DNA of 5,722 nt from Bryobacterales bacterium (GTDB lineage: Bacteria > Acidobacteriota > Terriglobia > Bryobacterales > Bryobacteraceae): positions 5,506 through 11,227 of the forward strand of contig PLRZ01000505.1 in assembly GCA_003164075.1 (NCBI GenBank), read 5' to 3'. Each line of letters opens with the position of its first letter. Position 1 is the stretch's first letter. Positions 1-5,623 of the stretch are shown here, in pieces. Both the position numbers and the translations under genes were made by a program. Under the pieces are notes generated by a model that worked only from the letters and a program-made list of their open reading frames with translations, searched no databases and was not told the origin of the DNA.

Positions 1-22
1 CCCGAGTTCGAACCGACCTGCT

Positions 23-1261
23 CTATTTCTTTTTCTTCTTGCCCTTGGAAGTCTGCTGCGCGGGCGCGGGCGGTGCGGACGTAGAGTAATCCTTCTTCCA
101 CTTATCGAGTATGCCGGCCAACTCGTTACGGATTGTCAGGAATTGCTGACTGTCCGCCTGGTTGTCCTTCTCCACGGGATCGGTCACCAGATCGTAAAGT
201 TCGTTGGGGCCCTTGCCTTCGTTGCGCGACACCAGCTTGTAACGGTCCTCGCGCGCCATGTCGGTATTCCCCAGGTGGGCGCAGACCGACTTACGCCACG
301 GCGACTTCGCCGGCAGGGGTTTGACTTCGACCAGCGGAACATAACTGCGGCCACAAAGATTGCGCTGCGGCAAGGTGAGACTCAGCATGTCGCAAACGGT
401 GGGCACGAGATCGTAGGCGCTCACCAGTTCGGGGCGATGCGCCACCGCGGGAATGTGGCCCCTCCAACTCCACAGCATGGGCGTGGCCACGGCCTCGTCG
501 AACATATTCGGCGGGTCGGAAGCGGCCCCGGAATCCCACAATCCATGGCGGCCCCACAGCGCCCCGCTGGCGGACGTAAACACCACCAGGGTGGAGTCCA
601 GCAGGCCGCGCGCGCGAACTTTGGCGAGCACCGGCCCGACGACGGTACTGTCGAGCGCCGTCACCGCGGCCGCGGCTTTGCGCACATTACCCAGAACGTT
701 GCGCAGCAGTTCCTTGCCGTCCGCCGCGTTGGCGGCCGGCAGATCGGGCGCGTAGCCGTCGAATGGTTCAGCCGCGTACATATCGAGGTACTGCTTGGGC
801 ACGTTATCGTAGGGCGGCCGCAGGCTGGGACAGTTCAGGGTAAAGAAGAAGGGCTTGCCCGCCGTTTGTCCATCCAGGAACTGCACCGCCGCGGCACCGT
901 CGCCTTCCTGCGAAGTGTACCCGGCCGCTCTGAGGATACTGGCCAGCGGAACGTCATCCGCGGAAAGGTTGCCGGCGTCGCCCAACTGCATGGGCGTACG
1001 GCCGGTGAGCAGGGTGTTGCGGCCGGCCACCGCTGCCGGCACGCAGGAGAAGTGGTTGGTGAAGCGCATGCCCATCTGCGCCAACAGGTCCAGATTGGGA
1101 GTGCGCACCTGCTTATTCCCGTAAGCGCCGAGCATAAAAGCGGGGAGTTCATCCACCAGGATCAGCAGGATTCCGGGACGCAGGGCCGCCGGCTTCTTCT
1201 TTGCCGCCAATGCGGGCAAAGCCAGACTGCCAAAAAAGAAGGTTCGTCGAGAGACAAGCAT
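23..1261 (-). CDS. Tat-exported sulfatase-family protein, predicted catalytically inactive
   Basis: Member of the alkaline-phosphatase/sulfatase superfamily, 412 aa from the ATG at 1261. An in-frame TTG two codons upstream (1267) is possible but less likely. The N-terminus carries a twin-arginine leader (S-R-R-T-F-F at 4-9, hydrophobic stretch, A-L-A cleavage site near 17-19), so export to the periplasm is predicted. Family landmarks are clear: ILLILVDE (31-38), YGN (47-49), RTPNLDLLA (53-61), LLTGR (84-88), the V-T-A-L-D helix (200-204), LLDSTLVVFTS (220-230), GRHGLW (237-242), a P-M-L-W-x-W-x-G-H-I-P strand (261-271) and a late ELYDLVTDP block (354-362). The active site is not conserved. 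The C/S-x-P-x-R formylglycine motif reads A-V-A-G-R (77-81), the G-K-W-H segment is gone, the N-A-P-H position reads N-C-P-S (143-146), and the late metal-binding D-N/H reads A-S (231-232). It is also shorter than the roughly 450-550 aa usual for the family. The C-terminus is Ala/Pro-rich and ends in five lysines. It probably does not hydrolyse sulfate esters; a binding or structural role is inference. Confidence 0.85.
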   Translation of the reverse strand: MLVSRRTFFFGSLALPALAAKKKPAALRPGILLILVDELPAFMLGAYGNKQVRTPNLDLLAQMGMRFTNHFSCVPAAVAGRNTLLTGRTPMQLGDAGNLSADDVPLASILRAAGYTSQEGDGAAAVQFLDGQTAGKPFFFTLNCPSLRPPYDNVPKQYLDMYAAEPFDGYAPDLPAANAADGKELLRNVLGNVRKAAAAVTALDSTVVGPVLAKVRARGLLDSTLVVFTSASGALWGRHGLWDSGAASDPPNMFDEAVATPMLWSWRGHIPAVAHRPELVSAYDLVPTVCDMLSLTLPQRNLCGRSYVPLVEVKPLPAKSPWRKSVCAHLGNTDMAREDRYKLVSRNEGKGPNELYDLVTDPVEKDNQADSQQFLTIRNELAGILDKWKKDYSTSAPPAPAQQTSKGKKKKK

Positions 1262-1334
1262 GGTCAAATATCAAGTATAAGCGCTGGCGGAGTTGTTGAC
1301 GGGGTAGGCCGCGCATTATAGTTGATTTGGGCCG
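1262..1334. promoter_or_regulatory. Divergent intergenic promoter region, sulfatase-like gene / pgsA
   Basis: This 73-bp AT-richer spacer separates two divergent genes and should hold both promoters. On the minus strand a perfect TATAAT lies at 1315-1320. It would give a leader of about 45 nt before the ATG at 1261, but I see no good -35 at 17 bp. On the plus strand TTGACG (1296-1301) is followed, after a short 15-bp spacer, by TATAGT (1317-1322). Transcription would then start only a few bases before the pgsA ATG. The two -10 candidates overlap, so the promoters may compete. No clear Shine-Dalgarno sequence precedes either start codon. This is read by eye and is suggestive only. Confidence 0.35.
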
Positions 1335-2027
1335 ATGAACATCCCGAATGCGCTGACCATTCTCCGAATCTTCTTCGTACCGCTGCTGGTGGCGGCACTG
1401 GTGCAGGACAAAGGCCTCGTTTGGATGAGGCCGTTCGCGGTGACCAACGAATGGTTGGCGCTGGCGATCTTCCTGGTGGCCGCCGGCACGGACCTGCTGG
1501 ACGGCTATCTGGCCCGGCGCTGGAAGCAGGTCACCACCGTCGGCACGCTGCTCGATCCCATTGCCGACAAACTGCTGATCTCCGCCGCGCTGATCTCCCT
1601 GGTGCAGGTGCGGGTGTTGCCGGGATGGATGGCGATTCTGATTGTCGGCCGGGAATTCGCCGTCTCCGGACTGCGGCAGATCGCCGCCGCGGAAGGCTAC
1701 ACCATCAAGGCCAGCGACCTGGGCAAAACCAAAATGTTCTCCCAGGTGATGGCGGTTTCCTGCCTGCTGCTGGCCGTGCGGCACCCGGCGCTGCAAATTC
1801 CGGGGATGATCCTGATGTGGATCGTGGTGGTCTTCGCGATGCTCTCGGCGGTCAGTTATTTCCGCAAGTTCTGGCACAAGGTGGACCAGCGGACCAAGCT
1901 CGGACGGCGGCGGGAACTACTGGCGCTGGAGCGCCGCAGACAGCGGATGGAAATGCGTCAGAGGCGGTCCAGAGGGTCGGGCGGCTTGGGCGGCGAGACG
2001 ATCTGGAAGCCGCCTGAAGTGAACTGA
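1335..2027 (+). CDS. pgsA: CDP-diacylglycerol--glycerol-3-phosphate 3-phosphatidyltransferase
   Basis: Phosphatidylglycerophosphate synthase, the committed step to phosphatidylglycerol and cardiolipin. It condenses CDP-diacylglycerol with glycerol 3-phosphate at the inner membrane. The CDP-alcohol phosphatidyltransferase signature is complete: D56-G57-x2-A60-R61-x8-G70-x3-D74-x3-D78. The N-terminus N-I-P-N-A-L-T-I-L-R-I and the later R-E-F-A-V-S-G-L-R (106-114) and G-K-T-K-x3-Q (130-137) blocks are typical of PgsA rather than of phosphatidylserine or cardiolipin synthases. Hydrophobic segments lie near 7-24, 40-53, 80-90, 95-110, 138-150 and 156-176. At 230 aa it is longer than the roughly 180-195 aa of the E. 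coli and B. subtilis enzymes. The excess is a hydrophilic Arg-rich tail (about 178-230), whose last 23 residues are encoded antisense to the end of rodZ. The ATG at 1335 fits the conserved N-terminus, although no Shine-Dalgarno sequence is visible. Confidence 0.95.
   Translation: MNIPNALTILRIFFVPLLVAALVQDKGLVWMRPFAVTNEWLALAIFLVAAGTDLLDGYLARRWKQVTTVGTLLDPIADKLLISAALISLVQVRVLPGWMAILIVGREFAVSGLRQIAAAEGYTIKASDLGKTKMFSQVMAVSCLLLAVRHPALQIPGMILMWIVVVFAMLSAVSYFRKFWHKVDQRTKLGRRRELLALERRRQRMEMRQRRSRGSGGLGGETIWKPPEVN
1958..2027. other. 70-bp convergent overlap of pgsA and rodZ 3' ends
   Basis: Both strands code here: the last 23 codons of pgsA including its TGA (2025-2027), and the last 22 codons plus TGA of rodZ (stop at 1958-1960). 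The RodZ product of this stretch contains the end of the DUF4115 domain (Q-F-T-S-G-G-F-Q-I-V) followed by a Pro-rich tail. The PgsA product is a Gly/Arg-rich tail beyond the membrane domain. No intrinsic terminator hairpin with a T-run is visible in or next to the overlap, so transcripts may run through into each other. Confidence 0.85.
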
Positions 2028-2884
2028 ACGGTGCGGATCTGGCCTTTGGGCCCCACCGCTCCCACCGGCTTGCCGTTCAACGTCAGGGTAGCTCCGCCGG
2101 CGTTGCCCAAGCGCACTCTCACTTCGCCATCGGCATCGATATTGCGGCTCTCATGCGGCTGCAAAACGCCCTCGAATTGGACCTTTCCGTTGGCTTCGGC
2201 GCGGATCCACACCTGTTCGTCGGCGGTGATGCCGACACGCACGGTGGCATTCGGGTTGGACGCCGGAACCGGTACTGCGGGAGTGGCGGCGGGCGGCGTG
2301 GGTTGTTCCGCGGATGCTTGCGTGACCGGGGGTGGGGCTACCTCGGGAGCCGGAGTGGACACCGGCGGATTCTCGACCGGCGGCGAAACCGAAGGCGCGG
2401 GTTGTGGGGCCTGAATCGCCTTTAGCGGGGACTGGACTTCATGCGCCAGCGCCTGGTGGCGCGGTCTTTGCCACCACCAATAGACACCCGAGCAGACTAA
2501 CATCAGGGCCACCAGCAACACTCCAGCTCTGACCCAGGACGGCAGCGACGTGCGGCGGTCGCTGATGGACTGCCAGTTTTCCCCGCCGTCCAAATCCATC
2601 ACCGGCACGTTCGGTTTGGGCTTATCGGAAAGCTGGGAAACCAGGGGTTCCCGCTCCGCGGCCTGCTCCATTTCAGCCAGCAGTTCATCCGCGTCCAGAC
2701 CGAGATAACCGGCGTATTGGCGAACGAAACTCTTGGTAAAAACGCCCCCGGGCAGCTTGGCAAGATCGTCCTGCTCGATTGCCTCCAGGAACCTGCCGGA
2801 GATTTTCAGTTCGCCGGCGATCGTCGATATTTCGAGATTTCGTCTCTGCCGCTGGCGGCGGAGCGTGTCGCCGATAGAGGTCAT
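1958..2884 (-). CDS. rodZ: RodZ-like cell-shape protein (HTH_25 / TM / DUF4115)
   Basis: Cytoskeletal membrane protein that in studied bacteria binds MreB and links it to the wall-elongation machinery. From the ATG at 2884 it is 308 aa with the full RodZ order. A cytoplasmic Xre-type helix-turn-helix occupies about 3-70 (starting S-I-G-D-T-L-R-R, with the L-P-G-G-V-F-T-K-S-F-V-R-Q-Y-A block at 44-58). A linker follows, then one membrane span at about 117-137 ending in W-W-W. Next comes a Pro/Ala-rich periplasmic stalk (about 151-213) and a C-terminal DUF4115 beta domain (about 214-290). In-frame ATGs at 2911 and 2908 would add nine or eight residues (M-M-G-L-R-V-H-F-S). I prefer 2884 because M-T-S-I-G-D-T-L is the normal family N-terminus and AAGGG lies about 11 nt upstream. 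The gene is convergent with pgsA and shares 70 bp with it. It is linked to pgsA in Firmicutes as well (B. subtilis ymfM-pgsA), although there the genes are co-directional. Confidence 0.92.
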   Translation of the reverse strand: MTSIGDTLRRQRQRRNLEISTIAGELKISGRFLEAIEQDDLAKLPGGVFTKSFVRQYAGYLGLDADELLAEMEQAAEREPLVSQLSDKPKPNVPVMDLDGGENWQSISDRRTSLPSWVRAGVLLVALMLVCSGVYWWWQRPRHQALAHEVQSPLKAIQAPQPAPSVSPPVENPPVSTPAPEVAPPPVTQASAEQPTPPAATPAVPVPASNPNATVRVGITADEQVWIRAEANGKVQFEGVLQPHESRNIDADGEVRVRLGNAGGATLTLNGKPVGAVGPKGQIRTVQFTSGGFQIVSPPKPPDPLDRL

Positions 2885-2960
2885 GCTAAAGTGAACCCTT
2901 AACCCCATCATACTACGGGGAAATTTACATCCGTGTTCGCCACCCTGCTAGCATATTCGG
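2885..2960. promoter_or_regulatory. Divergent spacer between rodZ and glycosyltransferase
   Basis: These 76 bp separate two divergent starts and presumably hold both promoters. AT-rich candidates for a -10 box exist (TAGCAT/CATATT around 2949-2957 on plus; TAGTAT within 2908-2916 on minus), but none is paired with a convincing -35. An in-frame TAG at 2949-2951 bars any upstream extension of the glycosyltransferase, which forces its start to the TTG at 2961 or later. No Shine-Dalgarno sequence is visible before that TTG. Confidence 0.3.
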
Positions 2961-3959
2961 TTGATCTCCGTGGTGATCGTCAATTGGAACCAGCGAAGCT
3001 TCCTGCGCGCGTGCCTGACCTCCCTGGCGCGGCAGACGGGGGTGGAGTTCGAAACCATCGTGGTGGACAACGGCTCGCGCGACGGATCGCCCGATCTGGC
3101 GGAGGCGGAATTCGGCGCGCGGGTGATTCGCAACCTCGACAATCGCGGCTTCTGCGCCGCCAATAACCAGGGGATTGCCGCCGCCCGCGGCGAATTCGTG
3201 GCCCTGCTCAATAACGACGCCGAGGCCGAACCGGGCTGGCTGGCCGCGCTCGAGCGGGCCTGCACGCGCTCGCCCGAGGTCGGCATGGCAGCCAGCAAAG
3301 TGCTGGTGTGGGAAGATCCGCGCCGCATCGACAAGGTGGGGCACCTGATTTATCCCGACGGCCAGAATAAAGGACGCGGCAGCGGCGCGCTCGACACCGG
3401 GCAGTACGACCGCGAGGAGGAAGTGCTCTGGCCGGACGGCTGCGCGGCCATGTATCGCAAAGAAATGCTGGACCGCATTGGAGGCTTCGACGAAGATTTT
3501 TTCGCCTACGGTGACGATGCCGAACTGGGTCTGCGCGCGCGCATCGCCGGCTGGAAGTGTGTCTACACGCCGGAAGCGGTGGTGCGGCACCATCGCGGGT
3601 CCACCCTGGGGAAGGATTCGGCGTGGCGGCTGGAGTTGATCGAGCGCAATCGCCTGCTGCTGGCCTTCAAACTGTTTCCGTGGCGCCTGCTGTGGCTGAA
3701 CCCTTTTTATTTCGCCGCGCGCGTGCTGGCGGGCTATGCGGCGGCGCGGCGCGGCGCCGGTGACACGGCCTATTTTCCCGGCGCCGGCGGCAAATGGAAA
3801 ATGGCCAAGGCGTTCGTGAGGGGCGACCTGGGAGCGCTCCGTCTGCTGCCCCGCATGTTGCGCAAACGGACCGCGGTCCGCCGTCTGCGGCGCCTTTCGT
3901 CAGGCGATGTCCGGCGGCTGATTCTGGCCCACCGGCTGAGCCTGAAGGAAACCACATGA
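2961..3959 (+). CDS. Family 2 glycosyltransferase (rhamnosyltransferase-like)
   Basis: Inverting GT-A glycosyltransferase, 332 aa, predicted to move a sugar from a nucleotide donor onto a lipid-linked or surface glycan at the inner face of the membrane. The start is a TTG giving M-I-S-V-V-I-V-N-W-N, exactly the usual first beta strand of this family. Motifs in order: V-V-D-N-G-S (34-39) for the nucleotide; G-F-C-A-A-N-N-Q-G (63-71); L-L-N-N-D-A-E (82-88), the DxD-equivalent metal site; W-P-D-G-C-A-A-M-Y-R (157-166); G-G-F-D-E-D-F-F-A-Y-G-D-D-A-E-L-G (174-190) with the acidic D-D/E likely to include the catalytic base; and V-R-H-H-R-G-S (208-214). The aromatic, hydrophobic stretch at about 232-262 looks membrane-associated. 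This architecture resembles WbbL-type rhamnosyltransferases, but donor and acceptor cannot be read from the sequence. The TGA overlaps the next start by 4 bp. Confidence 0.9.
   Translation: MISVVIVNWNQRSFLRACLTSLARQTGVEFETIVVDNGSRDGSPDLAEAEFGARVIRNLDNRGFCAANNQGIAAARGEFVALLNNDAEAEPGWLAALERACTRSPEVGMAASKVLVWEDPRRIDKVGHLIYPDGQNKGRGSGALDTGQYDREEEVLWPDGCAAMYRKEMLDRIGGFDEDFFAYGDDAELGLRARIAGWKCVYTPEAVVRHHRGSTLGKDSAWRLELIERNRLLLAFKLFPWRLLWLNPFYFAARVLAGYAAARRGAGDTAYFPGAGGKWKMAKAFVRGDLGALRLLPRMLRKRTAVRRLRRLSSGDVRRLILAHRLSLKETT
3945..3949 (+). promoter_or_regulatory. Ribosome binding site of the first methyltransferase
   Basis: AAGGA lies 6 nt before the ATG at 3956, inside the end of the glycosyltransferase gene. 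It fixes the methyltransferase start at 3956 rather than at earlier in-frame codons inside the glycosyltransferase, where the translation no longer resembles the family. With the ATGA overlap at 3956-3959 it supports translational coupling. Confidence 0.7.
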
Positions 3960-4900
3960 GCGAATGCCCCATGTGCGGCAACACGCGCGCCACTCTGCTG
4001 TTCCGGCAGACCGACCGGCTGTATCGAACCACCCAAACGCAATTCGCCGTGGTGCGTTGCGGGCAGTGCGGCCTGATCCGCCTGGACCCACAACCCTCAC
4101 CCGAGGAATTGCGCCTCTACTACCCGGACACCTACTGGTTCGCGCCGGACCCGAGCCTGGTGGGGCGCCTGGAAGAGTGGTATCGAACGGCCGTGCTGCG
4201 TGGGCACGTCCGCTTTGTGGAGCGGGCCCTGCGCAGTTCGAACGCGCGCGGACCGCTGCTCGACGTGGGTTGCGGCGGCGGGCTCTTCCTGGGAATGATG
4301 CGCCGGCGCGGATTCCGCGTAGTCGGCCTGGACATGTCGCGCGAGGCGGCGGCCGTGGCGTGGCGTCATCAGACTGTACCGGCGGTGGCGGCAAACCTGG
4401 AACATGCGCCCTTCCGTCCGGGGAGTTTCGCGGGCATCACCATGTCGCACGTGCTGGAGCATTTGCCCGACCCGTGCGTCTATCTGGCTGCGGCCCACCG
4501 GCTGCTTCAGCCCGATGGCCGCCTGGTGCTCCACGTGCCCAACGCCGCCTCGCTGCAGTTCCACCTTCTGGGCCGCCGGTGGAACGGGATCGACGTGCCC
4601 CGCCACTTGTTCGACTATCGCGACCGCGACGTGGAGCGCGTCCTCGAATTGATGGGCTTTGAAGTGGTGCGGCGCAGTTATTTTTCACTGCGCGACAATC
4701 CCGCCGGCTTGGCGATCAGCCTGGCGCCGGGGCTCGACCCCATGGCGCGCCGGGTTCGAAAGGTGCGCGAAGGCGCGGCCACCAGGCTGGTGAAAGACCT
4801 GGCGCACCTGGGGCTGGTCGTCGCGTCGCTGCCCTTCACCCTGGCCGAAGCGGCGGTGGGCGCGGGCAGCACGGTGATGATGGAGGCGCGGCGCCTATGA
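3956..4900 (+). CDS. Class I SAM-dependent methyltransferase with N-terminal Cys4 knuckle
   Basis: A 314-aa protein with two parts. The N-terminus has a C-x2-C pair (C4, C7) and a second C-x2-C pair (C35, C38), the latter in V-V-R-C-G-Q-C-G-L, forming a probable zinc ribbon. A Rossmann methyltransferase domain of the Methyltransferase_23/11 kind follows. It has motif I L-L-D-V-G-C-G-G-G (101-109), the acidic end of strand 2 in V-V-G-L-D-M-S (122-128), H-V-L-E-H-L-P-D-P (165-173) and L-Q-P-D-G-R-L-V-L-H-V-P-N (184-196). The W-N-G-I-D-V-P-R-H-L-F-D block (209-220) is common in methyltransferases found with polysaccharide genes. A weakly hydrophobic segment (about 284-305) near the C-terminus may touch the membrane. 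Its place directly after a glycosyltransferase, with an ATGA overlap on each side, suggests it methylates a sugar or glycolipid. The substrate is unknown, and C-methylation of a nucleotide sugar is an alternative. Confidence 0.88.
   Translation: MSECPMCGNTRATLLFRQTDRLYRTTQTQFAVVRCGQCGLIRLDPQPSPEELRLYYPDTYWFAPDPSLVGRLEEWYRTAVLRGHVRFVERALRSSNARGPLLDVGCGGGLFLGMMRRRGFRVVGLDMSREAAAVAWRHQTVPAVAANLEHAPFRPGSFAGITMSHVLEHLPDPCVYLAAAHRLLQPDGRLVLHVPNAASLQFHLLGRRWNGIDVPRHLFDYRDRDVERVLELMGFEVVRRSYFSLRDNPAGLAISLAPGLDPMARRVRKVREGAATRLVKDLAHLGLVVASLPFTLAEAAVGAGSTVMMEARRL
4882..4886 (+). promoter_or_regulatory. Ribosome binding site of the second methyltransferase
   Basis: GGAGG lies 10 nt before the ATG at 4897, within the 3' end of the preceding gene. 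The spacing is a little long, but with the ATGA overlap at 4897-4900 it supports re-initiation at this start. Confidence 0.55.
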
Positions 4901-5598
4901 GCTATGCGTCGCTGGCGTACCGCTTGCCCCGGCCGCTGCGGCGGCACATTCTGCACTTCGAAGAGGAGCTCGCCGACGCGGTGGCCGCGCTGGCCAAGGC
5001 ATTGCCCGCCGGAGTTCGCATTCTGGATGCCGGCGCCGGGGAGGGCCAATACGCGCACTATTTCGCGCGACAGCGATACTGCGGCGTGGATCTCGCGGTG
5101 GGCGACGCCGCCTGGGACTACAGCCGGCTCGACGTGCTGGCCGATCTGACGGCGCTGCCGTTTCGAGCGGGCGCCTTCGACGCCGCCATCAACGTGGTGA
5201 CGCTGGAGCATCTGCCGGAGCCCGGCCTGGCACTGGCGGAAATCGCGCGCACGCTCGGGCCCGGCGGCCGGCTGCTGCTGGCCGCGCCGCACGAATGGGA
5301 GGTCCACCAGGCGCCCCACGATTATTTCCGCTTCACGCGCTACGGCTTGCGGTACCTGCTGGAAAAGGCGGGGCTCGAGCCACTGGAGATCCGCGCGGTG
5401 GGCGGTTATTTCCGGCTGGTCGCGCGGCGGCTGCTCAACGGGCTACAATTCTTCACAGGGGGCGTGCGCTGGCTGGGATTCGTTCCCGCGGCGATGGTGT
5501 TGGTTCCCCCGGCGCTGATCCTGCCGTTTCTGGACGCGCTCGACCGCGAGCGCAACTTCACAGCCGGATACATCTGCACGGCCCGCAAGCGGCCATAG
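4897..5598 (+). CDS. Class I SAM-dependent methyltransferase (Methyltransferase_11 type)
   Basis: A 233-aa SAM-dependent methyltransferase. Motif I is I-L-D-A-G-A-G-E-G-Q (42-51). C-G-V-D-L (62-66) supplies the acidic residue for the SAM ribose, D-V-L-A-D-L-T-A-L-P-F (79-89) is motif II/III, N-V-V-T-L-E-H-L-P-E-P (99-109) is the post-motif II strand, and L-G-P-G-G-R-L-L-L-A-A-P (120-131) is motif III. The H-Q-A-P-H-D-Y-F-R-F-T-R-Y-G-L block (137-151) marks a subfamily I associate with exopolysaccharide and lipopolysaccharide clusters. A hydrophobic stretch at 194-213 (G-F-V-P-A-A-M-V-L-V-P-P...) could anchor it to the membrane. It is unlike the neighbouring methyltransferase in length and lacks its Cys4 head, so the two are not a recent tandem duplication. 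It is coupled by a 4-bp overlap to that gene. The substrate is unknown, with a glycan or lipid-linked sugar inferred from its neighbours. Confidence 0.88.
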   Translation: MSYASLAYRLPRPLRRHILHFEEELADAVAALAKALPAGVRILDAGAGEGQYAHYFARQRYCGVDLAVGDAAWDYSRLDVLADLTALPFRAGAFDAAINVVTLEHLPEPGLALAEIARTLGPGGRLLLAAPHEWEVHQAPHDYFRFTRYGLRYLLEKAGLEPLEIRAVGGYFRLVARRLLNGLQFFTGGVRWLGFVPAAMVLVPPALILPFLDALDRERNFTAGYICTARKRP

Positions 5599-5613
5599 TC
5601 CGCGAATCGGAAA

Positions 5614-5619
5614 AGGTGA
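5614..5619 (+). promoter_or_regulatory. Ribosome binding site of truB
   Basis: AGGTGA within AAAAGGTGA lies 4 nt before the TTG at 5624 (7 nt if AAGG at 5613-5616 is the paired core). It favours the TTG over the in-frame GTG at 5633. The ATG at 5628 is in another frame and meets TGA two codons later. Confidence 0.55.
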
Positions 5620-5623
5620 CATT

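Noticed and set aside
4..20. GAGTTCGAACC resembling a tRNA T-loop at the left edge
   Set aside because: The flanking bases do not form the 5-bp T-stem on either strand, and no acceptor stem or CCA follows.
143..1321. A 392-codon open frame on the plus strand opposite the sulfatase-like gene
   Set aside because: Its translation is low-complexity and rich in His, Arg, Gly and Gln with no domain, and the minus strand carries clear sulfatase motifs. Long antisense frames are expected in GC-rich DNA.
1149..1877. A 242-codon open frame on the minus strand spanning the divergent promoter region and pgsA
   Set aside because: The product is full of His/Gln/Arg runs with no recognisable motif, and it lies antisense to a textbook pgsA.
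2933..2960. GTG at 2933 as a start for the glycosyltransferase
   Set aside because: It is in a different frame, and the correct frame has a TAG at 2949-2951, so the TTG at 2961 is the first possible start that keeps the M-I-S-V-V-I-V-N-W-N strand.
3794..3955. Extending the first methyltransferase upstream into the glycosyltransferase
   Set aside because: The added residues are Arg/Pro/Ala-rich without family similarity. The ATG at 3956 has a well-placed AAGGA and begins the Cys4 domain correctly.
3956..5598. The two methyltransferases as a recent tandem duplication
   Set aside because: They differ in length, head domain and all sequence outside the generic SAM motifs.
5599..5623. A terminator between the second methyltransferase and truB
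   Set aside because: The 25-bp gap has no hairpin followed by a T-run. It holds the truB ribosome binding site instead.
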